Source of the DNA: Clostridiales bacterium 38-18
GTDB taxonomy: Bacteria; Bacillota; Clostridia; Peptostreptococcales; Acidaminobacteraceae
Length of the DNA stretch: 64,000 nucleotides
Assembly: GCA_001897605.1 (NCBI GenBank)
Contig: MKTL01000024.1
Location: forward strand, 1-64,000
Direction of reading: 5' to 3'
Shown: positions 42,498-50,611 of the stretch, one piece after another
How positions within the stretch are numbered: the stretch's first letter is position 1
How the letters are laid out: the number at the start of each line of letters is the position of its first letter
Position numbers and translations under genes: made by a program
Notes under the pieces: generated by a model
The model's input: the letters and a program-made list of their open reading frames with translations, nothing else
What the model was told of the DNA's origin: nothing
The model's database searches: none

Positions 42498-43778
42498 TTA
42501 ATTATCTTTAGTTTGTGCTTTGCTAACCATCATTCGTGCCATTGGTATGGCAATTCTAAAGCATGTAAGGTTATTCTTTTTCGTTTTGACCTCTATCGTT
42601 CCTTCGAAATAATCCTCTACTAGGTGTTTCACATGCGTAAGTCCAATCCCTGACGCCATTACACCATTATTCTCATTGAATTTAGTCGAAAAGCCTGGTT
42701 CAAATATCAACGGTATGTCCTGTGGATCAATCCCATCCCCATCGTTACTGATTTCAAAAATCATTTGATTATCTTCTACGAACTGATCGATTGAACATTT
42801 GCCTTCGTACTTAAATGCCTCAACCGCATTGGTTACGATGTTGTTGAGGATCGAGATAACAGCCAAATAGTCCTCTGTTTTATAATCAAATCCAATCGCT
42901 TGAGAAAAATTGACGCTGACCTTACGATTTTGCGCATACTTTCGATTGGATGTGACGACGATATCGACGATTTCCTTAATATTCATACTATAAATCGGTG
43001 AATCCTTGATGCTCTTTTCAAGTCCAGAGATGACTCTAGTATAGTCTTTTTTAATTTCATGGATGTCTTTTGTTACGGATAAAATGGAAGATTTAAGCTC
43101 CGAATCGCCCATCTGCTCATAGATTTCAAAGCTGCGCTGCATGGCATTTTCAATGTCTTTTTTAGACTTTCTTAGGAAGAAGAGCTCATTTTTAAGGTTC
43201 GACATGAGCAGGATTCGCTCTACAAACACATGATGATTCTCTCTTTCCTTTGACTTTTCATAGTAATACCGCGTCAAGTACACTAGTACGGTGGTGATAA
43301 TCGTTCTTAAAATACCGATCAAAATAATCGTAAAAATAATCTCTTCAAAATTGACGCTTTTCCATTCTTGACGAACGATGACCTCGATGATATTGGGGAT
43401 ACTGTCGCAGATCCAGATACTCAGGAAAAGTGCGTACGGCGTCTTAACCAAACTCCGAACGTCCAGTATGATAAAGAACACACTGTAAAATATATAAAAG
43501 AACAAAATCGGATAATAGACGTTAAAGGCTTGGAACAACGTGCCTTCGCCACTTGCGACATACACGAAACTCCGCACAAAAAACATCAGTAACCCGACCA
43601 GATTAATCGCAGAAAACGGTTCTATTTCATTAAAGGTAAGCATCAGAATATTAAGCACGACAACTGCAAAGGTCAGACGGAATCCCGAACCAAAGGGCAT
43701 CACATAAATCTGCCCCATAAAGGTTGTAAATATCGCAACAAGTAACAATTGCTCAAGTTTTTGTCTCTTAATAGTCAT
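42498..43778 (-). CDS. GHKL sensor histidine kinase (YcbA/GlnK-like)
   Basis: A 426-residue membrane kinase. About six hydrophobic segments occupy residues 10-170. A coiled signalling helix follows, with the probable phospho-His in KDIHEIKKDY, and a GHKL ATPase with N box NNIVTNAVEAFKYEG, G1 DGDGIDP, F box FEPGFSTK and G2 GIGLTHVKHLV. Its pairing with a YcbB-type regulator points to the GlnK/GlnL branch. No glutaminase or glutamine transporter is nearby, so the signal is uncertain. Confidence 0.88.
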   Translation of the reverse strand: MTIKRQKLEQLLLVAIFTTFMGQIYVMPFGSGFRLTFAVVVLNILMLTFNEIEPFSAINLVGLLMFFVRSFVYVASGEGTLFQAFNVYYPILFFYIFYSVFFIILDVRSLVKTPYALFLSIWICDSIPNIIEVIVRQEWKSVNFEEIIFTIILIGILRTIITTVLVYLTRYYYEKSKERENHHVFVERILLMSNLKNELFFLRKSKKDIENAMQRSFEIYEQMGDSELKSSILSVTKDIHEIKKDYTRVISGLEKSIKDSPIYSMNIKEIVDIVVTSNRKYAQNRKVSVNFSQAIGFDYKTEDYLAVISILNNIVTNAVEAFKYEGKCSIDQFVEDNQMIFEISNDGDGIDPQDIPLIFEPGFSTKFNENNGVMASGIGLTHVKHLVEDYFEGTIEVKTKKNNLTCFRIAIPMARMMVSKAQTKDN

Positions 43779-43920
43779 AATAATTCTCCAAATCAGTTTA
43801 TTTACACTTATTTAATATTATCACAAACTGGCTTGACTGAACATAGTTCGGCGTTATCAATTTTTAGTGCGTCTAAAGATATTTTTCTCACTTCCATTAG
43901 AAAGTCATATAACCCTCTCT

Positions 43921-43960
43921 GGCCGACCGGTCCTCGGCTGCGCCTGCGGAGCGTCCGACG
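43921..43960 (-). repeat. Hairpin-core repeat, copy A (minus orientation)
   Basis: Minus-strand core: GCTCCGCAGG (43943-43952), a GGC-GCA-GCC mini-hairpin, then CCGAGGACCGGTC (43925-43937). It belongs to the same family as copies at 44935, 45051, 57068 and 57321, but its outer arms are degenerate. It lies between the transglutaminase-like gene and the kinase gene. Confidence 0.88.
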
Positions 43961-43994
43961 CGTTTTTATAGGCGTGTCTTCATCTATTCATAAA

Positions 43995-44816
43995 CTAATT
44001 CAATCCCCAAACTCCTGCCCACCAGTTCCATTCCTCAAAATTTGTTGCCTCTATCGCCTCATAAATATCCTCAAACTCAGCTTCATAAGAATAATAATAC
44101 TTTTTCGAAACAGCATTGTTTTCGTCAAAGTATATTACACCTCTTGCCGTATTCGTAAATAGACTAGCAATACGATCTTCCCATTTCTCTAATCCATTCG
44201 TTAATAAAGTAGCTTCAATTGCGGTTCTATAGCCATCATTGGTATTAACTATGACCCAAGCATGATAAGAGCTACTATCAAATGGTGCTTGCCCGATCAC
44301 AATTTTAGAATCAAATCCCATTTGCTCTAGTGACCATTCCAAATATGCGGCTGACTCACTACAATCAAATACATTTAATACATAAGAAGTTGGAAGCTCA
44401 AAACCATATGTTAAATATTCCGATAAGCCTTGAACATTATTGGCGTAGTTATTGTACTTAGTATTATAGTAACCACTTGGAATTTTGCGTGCTTTTTCTT
44501 TATTAACTTCTTCTACTAGATCTTTAATATATGTAATTGCTTCATTTAAGTCGTCTTCATAATTTGAAATTTTTAAATTTAATTGCACAATTTCATCCGA
44601 TTTGCTGATCAAGTTCATCTTTAACTCTCTTATCTGAGTTTCACTTTTAGTCAAATCGTTCGATATTTCAGCAATTTTCTCTTCATTTTGTAAGTTCACA
44701 GTCATTGAGCTTTTCAGTTCACAATAAGTTTGATAATAAAACGCAGCTATTATTAAAATTATGAAAAAGAATATTGCTATGATTACTTTCTCCAAATTTC
44801 TCTTAAAAATACCCAA
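43995..44816 (-). CDS. Membrane-anchored transglutaminase-like protein
   Basis: A 273-residue protein: one transmembrane helix (about 12-30), a coiled coil of about 80 residues (NEEKIAEISNDLTKSETQIR and on), then a papain-like transglutaminase domain. The triad can be seen as Cys in VFDCSESAAYLEW, His in SSYHAWVIVN and Glu/Asp in YRTAIEATLL. Such domains often act as proteases or cross-linkers on the wall; the substrate is unknown. The start is taken as TTG at 44816, seven bases behind AAAGGAG. It is flanked on both sides by hairpin repeats. Confidence 0.75.
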   Translation of the reverse strand: MGIFKRNLEKVIIAIFFFIILIIAAFYYQTYCELKSSMTVNLQNEEKIAEISNDLTKSETQIRELKMNLISKSDEIVQLNLKISNYEDDLNEAITYIKDLVEEVNKEKARKIPSGYYNTKYNNYANNVQGLSEYLTYGFELPTSYVLNVFDCSESAAYLEWSLEQMGFDSKIVIGQAPFDSSSYHAWVIVNTNDGYRTAIEATLLTNGLEKWEDRIASLFTNTARGVIYFDENNAVSKKYYYSYEAEFEDIYEAIEATNFEEWNWWAGVWGLN

Positions 44817-44934
44817 AGCTTTTTCTCCTTTACTATATTTTGTTCTTAATAATATATTATCATAAAGATATACTTTTTTATTGCTCACAAATTTTTTACA
44901 TATTGCCACAGTTATTTCGATCTACTACACCAAA

Positions 44935-45020
44935 GAAACCACCCACTACAACCTTCGTCGGGCGCTCCGCAGGCATAGCCGAGGACCGGTCGTCCAGAGA
45001 AGGTTGTAGTGGGTGGTTTC
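44935..45020 (+). repeat. Hairpin-core repeat, copy B
   Basis: A 22-bp perfect inverted repeat (44935-44956 with 44999-45020) encloses the family core: GCTCCGCAGG, GGC-ATA-GCC tip, CCGAGGACCGGTC. It is intergenic, between the aspartate aminotransferase end and the transglutaminase-like gene. The right arm is repeated almost exactly in copy C. Confidence 0.95.
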
Positions 45021-45050
45021 TATTTCACAGCTCAAATGTTTGTTTGTAAT

Positions 45051-45137
45051 AAAAAAGTCCTACTATTACCTTCGTCAGGCGCTCCGCAGGCAAAGCCGAG
45101 GACCGGTCGCCTAGAGAAGGTTGTAGTGGGTGGTTTT
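45051..45137 (+). repeat. Hairpin-core repeat, copy C
   Basis: Same core as copy B with tip GGC-AAA-GCC. The right arm (45116-45137) is nearly identical to that of copy B, but the left arm (45051-45073) has diverged; several of its changes keep pairing as G-U on the plus strand. It lies 20 bases after the aspartate aminotransferase stop and could end that transcript. Confidence 0.92.
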
Positions 45138-45156
45138 TATAGTTGCAGATTAAACA

Positions 45157-46347
45157 TTAAAACAATTTAGCAAAAGCCTCTAATCGCTTTAAGCCTTCTA
45201 CGATGTTCTCCATACTAGTAGCATAAGACAAACGGATGTAATTATCCACACCAAATGCGATACCTGGGATAACAGCAATGTTTGCTTTGTCGATTAGCAC
45301 AGCTGCAAGATCAAGTGAATCTTTGATCAACACGCCATCGATGCTCTTTCCTTTGAAATAAGAGATGTCCACCATAACGTAGAAGGCACCCTTAGGCTCA
45401 ACGCAAGATACATTTGGCATTTCACCGATGGTTTTTACCATGTATTGACGTCTTTCATCAAACGCCACACGCATTTCCTCGATAGTGGTTTGATCTCCGT
45501 TTAGCGCCTCGATACCAGCGTATTGAGCAATGGTGTTTGCATTTGAAGTGGCATGTGATTGAACGTTACTCATCACTTTCGTAATCGCTAAAGAACACGC
45601 CGTATAGCCAATTCTCCAGCCTGTCATCGCATACGCTTTACTTAGACCGTTTATTACGATGGTTCTTTCATACAAATCTTCGGATAAGCTCGCGATGCTG
45701 ACGTGCGTCTCTCCGTAGATGAGTTTTTCGTAGATTTCATCTGAGATGATGTATAAATCGTGCTTCGCTGCAAACGCACCGATTGCCAAAAGCTCTTCAC
45801 GAGAATACACAGCACCCGTTGGATTGTTTGGACTGTTGATTAGCAATCCCTTTGTTTTATCAGTTACTGCCGCTTCTAGCTGATCAACGGTCACTTTAAA
45901 CGCGTTTGCCGCACTGCCTTCAACTAAAACTGGAACGCCATCGGCCATTTTTGTCAGCTCATAATAGCTTACCCAATATGGAGATGGAATGATGATTTCA
46001 TCGCCAGGATTACAAATCGCTTGAAGTGCATTGAATAACGAATGCTTTGCTCCTGAAGAGATCACGATTTGATTTGGTTTATATTCAAGATGATTATCGC
46101 GTTTGAGCTTATCACACACAGCTTGTTTGAGTTCAACTAAGCCAGACGCCGCGGTATAGCCGTTACCGCCCATTTCGATACGCTTAATTGCAAAGTCTCT
46201 GATGTTTTTAGGTGTGTTAAAATCTGGCTCGCCTGCTCCGAAGCTCACAATATTGACACCGCTCTCTTTTAATTGTTTCGCTTTAGCGGTAATCGCTAAG
46301 GTCATCGATTCTTCTATCGCTAAATTTTTGCTTGATAATGGTTTCAT
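45157..46347 (-). CDS. aspC: Pyridoxal-phosphate aspartate aminotransferase
   Basis: A 396-residue class I aminotransferase (I-gamma, Bacillus AspB-like), which moves the amino group between aspartate and 2-oxoglutarate. The PLP Lys237 lies in INGLSKAYAMTGWRIGYTA; NSPNNPTGAVYSREEL and ISDEIYEKLIYG hold cofactor-binding residues, and IRLSYA has the substrate-carboxylate Arg. An in-frame TTG at 46359 falls in the ribosome binding site, so the ATG at 46347 behind GGAGG is chosen. It is monocistronic. Confidence 0.93.
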   Translation of the reverse strand: MKPLSSKNLAIEESMTLAITAKAKQLKESGVNIVSFGAGEPDFNTPKNIRDFAIKRIEMGGNGYTAASGLVELKQAVCDKLKRDNHLEYKPNQIVISSGAKHSLFNALQAICNPGDEIIIPSPYWVSYYELTKMADGVPVLVEGSAANAFKVTVDQLEAAVTDKTKGLLINSPNNPTGAVYSREELLAIGAFAAKHDLYIISDEIYEKLIYGETHVSIASLSEDLYERTIVINGLSKAYAMTGWRIGYTACSLAITKVMSNVQSHATSNANTIAQYAGIEALNGDQTTIEEMRVAFDERRQYMVKTIGEMPNVSCVEPKGAFYVMVDISYFKGKSIDGVLIKDSLDLAAVLIDKANIAVIPGIAFGVDNYIRLSYATSMENIVEGLKRLEAFAKLF

Positions 46348-46483
46348 AAACGCCTCCAAGTCATTTGTTCGCCTTTAGTATAGCAAGTTAACAGGTAAAT
46401 TGTATAGTTTCTAAAACAACTATTTACATCATTTACTTAGTTATTTTAAGCATTTTTGTTATAAAATTAATTAATTTAATCGT

Positions 46484-47077
46484 CTACTTTTTCGAAAAAC
46501 GATCCTCATTATAAGCATAATGATGGACCTGAGTATTTGGTGCAACGGTATACTCGCTTAACTCTTTTAGCGGTTTGCCATCCATGATCAGCTGGAACAT
46601 CATCAGTGTAACCCCATGTGTTACCACAAGCACATTATGTGGTTCTGATTTTTTCGACGCAGTAGTCACCTGCTCATTTAAAAAACCATTTACACGTTCA
46701 TAGACGTCATGATACGTCTCCGCATCTGATAGCCAAAAGTTTTCAGGATGATTGTAAAAGATCTCTAGCTGTTCAGGGAATTGAACTTCGATTTCCTCAT
46801 GTTTCATGCCTTGCCAAGGACCAAGATTTATTTCGCGGAGTCGCTCATCTGTTTTATAGCCACCGTGATGCTCTGAAAGAATCAACTCCATCGTGCGTGA
46901 AGCACGCGGACTCGGTGAACTGACACAATGATGAAACCGATGTGGCTTCAAATGCTGTTTAAGTTGCTTTGCACTCTCAACACCATGCTCTGTTAATGGT
47001 GAGTCCAACCAACCTTGAAATCTGCGCTCTAAATTCCATTCAGTTTGTCCGTGTCTAACGATATATAAATTCAACAT
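46484..47077 (-). CDS. Histidine phosphatase family protein (phosphoglycerate mutase-like)
   Basis: A 197-residue branch-1 histidine phosphatase. The phospho-His motif is YIVRHGQTEWN, with RFQGWLDSPLTEHG and a second His in VVTHGVTL. Family members include cofactor-dependent phosphoglycerate mutases and phosphatases such as GpmB/PhoE or CobC; the short length fits a phosphatase. The substrate is unknown. AAAGGAGG lies nine bases before the ATG. It stands alone. Confidence 0.88.
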   Translation of the reverse strand: MLNLYIVRHGQTEWNLERRFQGWLDSPLTEHGVESAKQLKQHLKPHRFHHCVSSPSPRASRTMELILSEHHGGYKTDERLREINLGPWQGMKHEEIEVQFPEQLEIFYNHPENFWLSDAETYHDVYERVNGFLNEQVTTASKKSEPHNVLVVTHGVTLMMFQLIMDGKPLKELSEYTVAPNTQVHHYAYNEDRFSKK

Positions 47078-47172
47078 AGCATTTCGCCTCCTTTTTACAT
47101 TTTAAGTAAGTCTGCTACATCTGTAAATAGAAATTTGACAATTTCTTAACCAAATGCATATGTCTTTTTTAA

Positions 47173-47727
47173 TTATCGAATCCACTCGTAAACATCTGTT
47201 TTCTTAATTGGCTTCGAGCCTGCCACTTCGATGTTTTCATAACCGAAGCAAACGGCAAATAGCGGTGTGTACCCTTCCTTGATGTTAAGCATTTCTTTTG
47301 CTTCATCTAAATGTAAGAAGAATTTGATAAGACCAATCCAAACCGATCCAATCCCGAGGCTGGTTGCCGCTAAAAGCATATTTTGAATCGCTGCACTACT
47401 GTCCTCTACTGGCGAATAGGCATCGTCCTTTGCAGAGACGATAATTACTGTAGGTGCATTATGAAGTAAGTGATAGCGCTCACTGGCACCAAACTTTTTA
47501 ATCCAGTCTACTTCTGATTTCTGCATTTCCGCTTTTGCCATTTGATTCATTTTTTCTATTAAATCGCGATCCTGAACGATGGTATAATAGGCCGATTGTG
47601 CGTTATGACCGCTTGGCGCTTGAATCCCCGCTTCAACAATCGCAATAATTTCTTCATCACTTAATTGTTTTTCTGTAAATCTTCTGACGCTTTTTCTTCT
47701 GTACATGTTCTTAATAATTAAGTTCAT
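47173..47727 (-). CDS. Nitroreductase-family flavoprotein
   Basis: A 184-residue FMN-dependent nitroreductase. YRRKSVRRFTEKQLSDEE is the FMN-phosphate binding start, AGIQAPSGHNAQSAYYTIV the flavin contact, and ATSLGIGSVWIGL the C-terminal flavin loop. Such enzymes reduce nitro compounds, quinones or flavins using NAD(P)H. It lies 16 bases after a MarR gene and is probably its target. GGAGG precedes the ATG. Confidence 0.92.
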   Translation of the reverse strand: MNLIIKNMYRRKSVRRFTEKQLSDEEIIAIVEAGIQAPSGHNAQSAYYTIVQDRDLIEKMNQMAKAEMQKSEVDWIKKFGASERYHLLHNAPTVIIVSAKDDAYSPVEDSSAAIQNMLLAATSLGIGSVWIGLIKFFLHLDEAKEMLNIKEGYTPLFAVCFGYENIEVAGSKPIKKTDVYEWIR

Positions 47728-47743
47728 CCTTATTCCTCCACAT

Positions 47744-48166
47744 TTACTTATTTTCCAATTGATCTGAAAAGTGATGCAATTGCTTCACCAACGCTTCACC
47801 TTCATCGTACCCAATTATTTCTGAATAAGCGTGATACAACTTTCGCCATTGCTTTTGTATCTGCTCTTGAATGTCCACACCCTTTTCCGTCAATTCTAAA
47901 ATACTACTTCGTCCAGAGTGTTCTCTTTTTACATACCCTTGCAGCACAAGCTTGTCTACTAATCGAGTAAGTGTAGATTGCGTTACAAATAATTCTTCCG
48001 CCAAAGCCTTTGAAGACATGGATTGATTTTCATATAATGCCATCAATAAATAGGCATAAGTCGGTGAAAAACCAAGTGGTAAAAAAGCCTCTTCAGCCAA
48101 TTTTGTTATATTGCGATTGAGACGGCTAGAAGCAAAATACAAGCAACAACGATTTACTTCGTTCAT
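47744..48166 (-). CDS. MarR-family transcriptional regulator
   Basis: A 140-residue MarR regulator: helix-turn-helix SMSSKALAEELFVTQSTLTRLVDKLVLQGYVKRE, wing HSGRSSILELTEKG and a C-terminal dimer helix. A CC pair near the N-terminus (NRCCLYFASS) could be redox-active. An upstream in-frame TTG at 48172 is unlikely; the ATG at 48166 lies six bases behind AGGAG. It probably represses its own operon with the nitroreductase. Confidence 0.9.
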   Translation of the reverse strand: MNEVNRCCLYFASSRLNRNITKLAEEAFLPLGFSPTYAYLLMALYENQSMSSKALAEELFVTQSTLTRLVDKLVLQGYVKREHSGRSSILELTEKGVDIQEQIQKQWRKLYHAYSEIIGYDEGEALVKQLHHFSDQLENK

Positions 48167-48250
48167 AAACAACTCCTAAACATTTGTATGTACAAGCATA
48201 TAATATAGAATTTAATACTACCTGTCAATTCTTTAACCAAAATATAAAAA

Positions 48251-48335
48251 GGCTCTATGATGTAAATAATGTACGTAGAAGGTCTTAGCGCAAGCGCTAA
48301 CAAGCTTCGAAGTATATTGTTTACATCATAGAGCC
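48251..48335 (+). repeat. Long hairpin with TTAGCGCAAGCGCTAA tip
   Basis: Arms of 24 bases (48251-48274 with 48312-48335) pair fully on the plus strand, with two G-U pairs. Inside, GAAG/CTTC and the palindromic tip TTAGCG-CAAG-CGCTAA are separated by unpaired bases. The tip resembles the AGCGTCAGCGAG units of the 416-670 array. It sits between the ABC-2 permease stop (48355) and the MarR start. Confidence 0.9.
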
Positions 48336-48354
48336 AATGTCATACTATGCATTT

Positions 48355-49560
48355 TTACGAAGGAAATACCACGCGTTCCTTATGAATCAATTTTCTAGCC
48401 ACCACTAAAAGTGCAAGTGTAATCACTGCTGAGGTTGCAAATGAAATCATTACCATTCCCCAGTTCCCATCACCAAGTAGAATTTGCTTCATATTAACGA
48501 TGTTGTTGTAAACAGGAATATAGTAATTAATGCCACTGACATCGCTACTGCCAAACATATTTAAGAAGCCTGTAATCATAACAACCATATAGGCTGGTGT
48601 AATATAAGCGCCAGCTTCTTTAACCGAGTTAGCAATCATAGATAAAACTGAAATAATCGTTACATACATCCCTACAAGACCTATCATACAGATGAAGAAC
48701 ATCATTAGTTCAGCACCACCTAATGCAAACTGTGACATATCAAACGAGCCGCCTGATGAAAGAAAGTTCGCACTAAATGGAATCGAAATTATGACGCCTA
48801 TAAACGACGAAAGTGTAGAGATTAAAGCAACTACTGCTAAGCTCAGTACCTTACCACCAATAATCATACCTCTGTCTACAGGTGTTAATAGCATTGTTGC
48901 GATCGTGCCACGTTCCTTTTCGCCTGCGATTGAGTCCATTCCGATTCCCATTGCACCTGCGAAGATAAAGATTGAAACCAACATTGGAATGAGATAAGCT
49001 ATCCCTCTATCAATCCCTTTGTTTTCCTCTGGGATCATGATTTCCGACGTCGATAAGGAGAATACACTTAAAAAGGATTCACCACCAAGACGGTCAGCTA
49101 ATACTTGATTTCGATAAACTTCAAATAAGCTACCAATTTTATAGCTGGCTTCAATACTCACATCACTTTTTGGAGAGTATAGACCTTCTACCAAAGGTAA
49201 ATTTGTGCCATCAAATGCTTCTAATTTTGCTTCAAAGTCTGGTTCAAAATATAGATAAAAATCATAAACATCATCTCTTAACAAGGTTTCAGCTTCTTCT
49301 TTAGAAAAATCAACAGAAGTATAGACCATTGTTGGGTCTGCATCAATTAAAGCGCCTATTTCCGCAGGTACGTTAACCGCTGCTATAGTTGTAACGTGAG
49401 ATTCTATATCATTATTCGTTTTGCTGATCATCATGCCCATGATTGAATAGATCACTGCGATACTTACCATTGGCAGAATAAAATTTGTAATGATCAATCT
49501 TCGATCGGTAAAAACGCGTCGAAGCTCCTTTTTCATAATTATAATCAATGATTTAAACAT
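48355..49560 (-). CDS. ABC-2 type exporter permease (NatB-like)
   Basis: A 401-residue permease: an N-terminal helix (FTDRRLIITNFILPMVSIAVIYSIMG), a large external domain of about 140 residues, then five membrane helices, with the cytoplasmic MGIGMDSIAGEKERGTIATMLLTPVDRGMIIGGK segment typical of NatB/ABC-2 permeases. NatAB exports sodium in Bacillus, but close relatives export other substrates. The ATG at 49560 follows AGGAGGG and lies within the end of the ATPase gene (8-bp overlap). Confidence 0.9.
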   Translation of the reverse strand: MFKSLIIIMKKELRRVFTDRRLIITNFILPMVSIAVIYSIMGMMISKTNNDIESHVTTIAAVNVPAEIGALIDADPTMVYTSVDFSKEEAETLLRDDVYDFYLYFEPDFEAKLEAFDGTNLPLVEGLYSPKSDVSIEASYKIGSLFEVYRNQVLADRLGGESFLSVFSLSTSEIMIPEENKGIDRGIAYLIPMLVSIFIFAGAMGIGMDSIAGEKERGTIATMLLTPVDRGMIIGGKVLSLAVVALISTLSSFIGVIISIPFSANFLSSGGSFDMSQFALGGAELMMFFICMIGLVGMYVTIISVLSMIANSVKEAGAYITPAYMVVMITGFLNMFGSSDVSGINYYIPVYNNIVNMKQILLGDGNWGMVMISFATSAVITLALLVVARKLIHKERVVFPS

Positions 49561-50332
49561 GCATCTGCCCTCCTGATGTTTCATAAAGGTTAAAGAAGGC
49601 ATCGTCTAAATTGCCTTTCCCTGTTAACTTATAGATTTCATCAAGTGTTCCCATCGCTTTTATCTCGCCATCCATAATGACCGCAATCCTATCGCAGAGT
49701 TTTTCAGCGACATGCATCATATGCGTTGAAATGATAATGGTCTTCCCTTGTGACTTTAAGATCTTCAAATACTCCGTTACAGCTCTAGCCGTGATAATAT
49801 CTAGACCGTTGGTTGGTTCATCAAAGATGACAACCTGTGGGTCATGAATTAAGCTGACGACGATTGAAAGCTTTTGCTTCATCCCTGTAGATAGATCGTT
49901 TATCTTAGTAAATCTAAAAGGTGTAACGCCAAAGTAATCGAAAAGATGGTTCATTCTTTCTTCAATGACGGTTTCATCAAGTCCATGTAATCGACCAAAA
50001 AATCTCGCTGTATAATCGGGTGTAAAGTGAGTGTCTAATTTTAACTCATTGGTTAAGAACGCGAGTTCTCGTCTAACTTGTTCACCTTCCGTTGCGCCAT
50101 CAAAACCATTGACAGAGATGGATCCTTCTGTTGGATTGATCAATGTAGCAAGACAACGCATCGTCGTTGTTTTACCCGCGCCGTTCGGGCCAAGTAAGCC
50201 AAAGATTTCATTGTCATTGACGATAAAATCGATCCCCTTAACGGCATACTTTTGCTTTTCTTTGCTTTTGTTTTCAGTCATTTGCTTTTTAGAGAGTTTA
50301 AATGACTTCTTAAGCCCCTTGACATGAATCAT
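49553..50332 (-). CDS. ABC exporter ATP-binding protein (NatA-like)
   Basis: A 259-residue ATPase: Walker A GPNGAGKTTTMR, signature LSTGMKQKLSIVVSLI, Walker B VVIFDEPTNGLD and switch His in IISTHMMHV. Residues 12-27 hold an insert rich in Lys/Glu/Gln before the first strand. It drives the NatB-like permease encoded directly downstream. AAAGGAG precedes the ATG. Confidence 0.93.
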   Translation of the reverse strand: MIHVKGLKKSFKLSKKQMTENKSKEKQKYAVKGIDFIVNDNEIFGLLGPNGAGKTTTMRCLATLINPTEGSISVNGFDGATEGEQVRRELAFLTNELKLDTHFTPDYTARFFGRLHGLDETVIEERMNHLFDYFGVTPFRFTKINDLSTGMKQKLSIVVSLIHDPQVVIFDEPTNGLDIITARAVTEYLKILKSQGKTIIISTHMMHVAEKLCDRIAVIMDGEIKAMGTLDEIYKLTGKGNLDDAFFNLYETSGGQMHV

Positions 50333-50461
50333 ATAATGCTCCTTTACATTTCTATTCTATAATGATTATAATAACAACTAAACTATAACTACATTATATG
50401 AAATCTGTCTTTCTAAAACATTATAATTTCATTAAAATATGCTGGAAATTAATTAAAACGA

Positions 50462-50503
50462 AAAAAACTCTATGAGGATAATATTTTTCTCTTAGAGTTT
50501 TTT
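50462..50503 (-). terminator. Terminator downstream of ahpF
   Basis: AAAAAACTCTA (50462-50472) pairs with TAGAGTTTTTT (50493-50503) around a 20-base loop. On the minus strand it ends in T. It lies about 110 bases after the ahpF stop. Confidence 0.7.
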
Positions 50504-50611
50504 AATAGGTTATAATCGTTATTTTATTATTTCTGTTATCTCTGTTATTTCTGCAATGTTAATTATTTCAGTTATTATGATATTTTAGATACTATAGTTT
50601 ATTCAGCTGAT

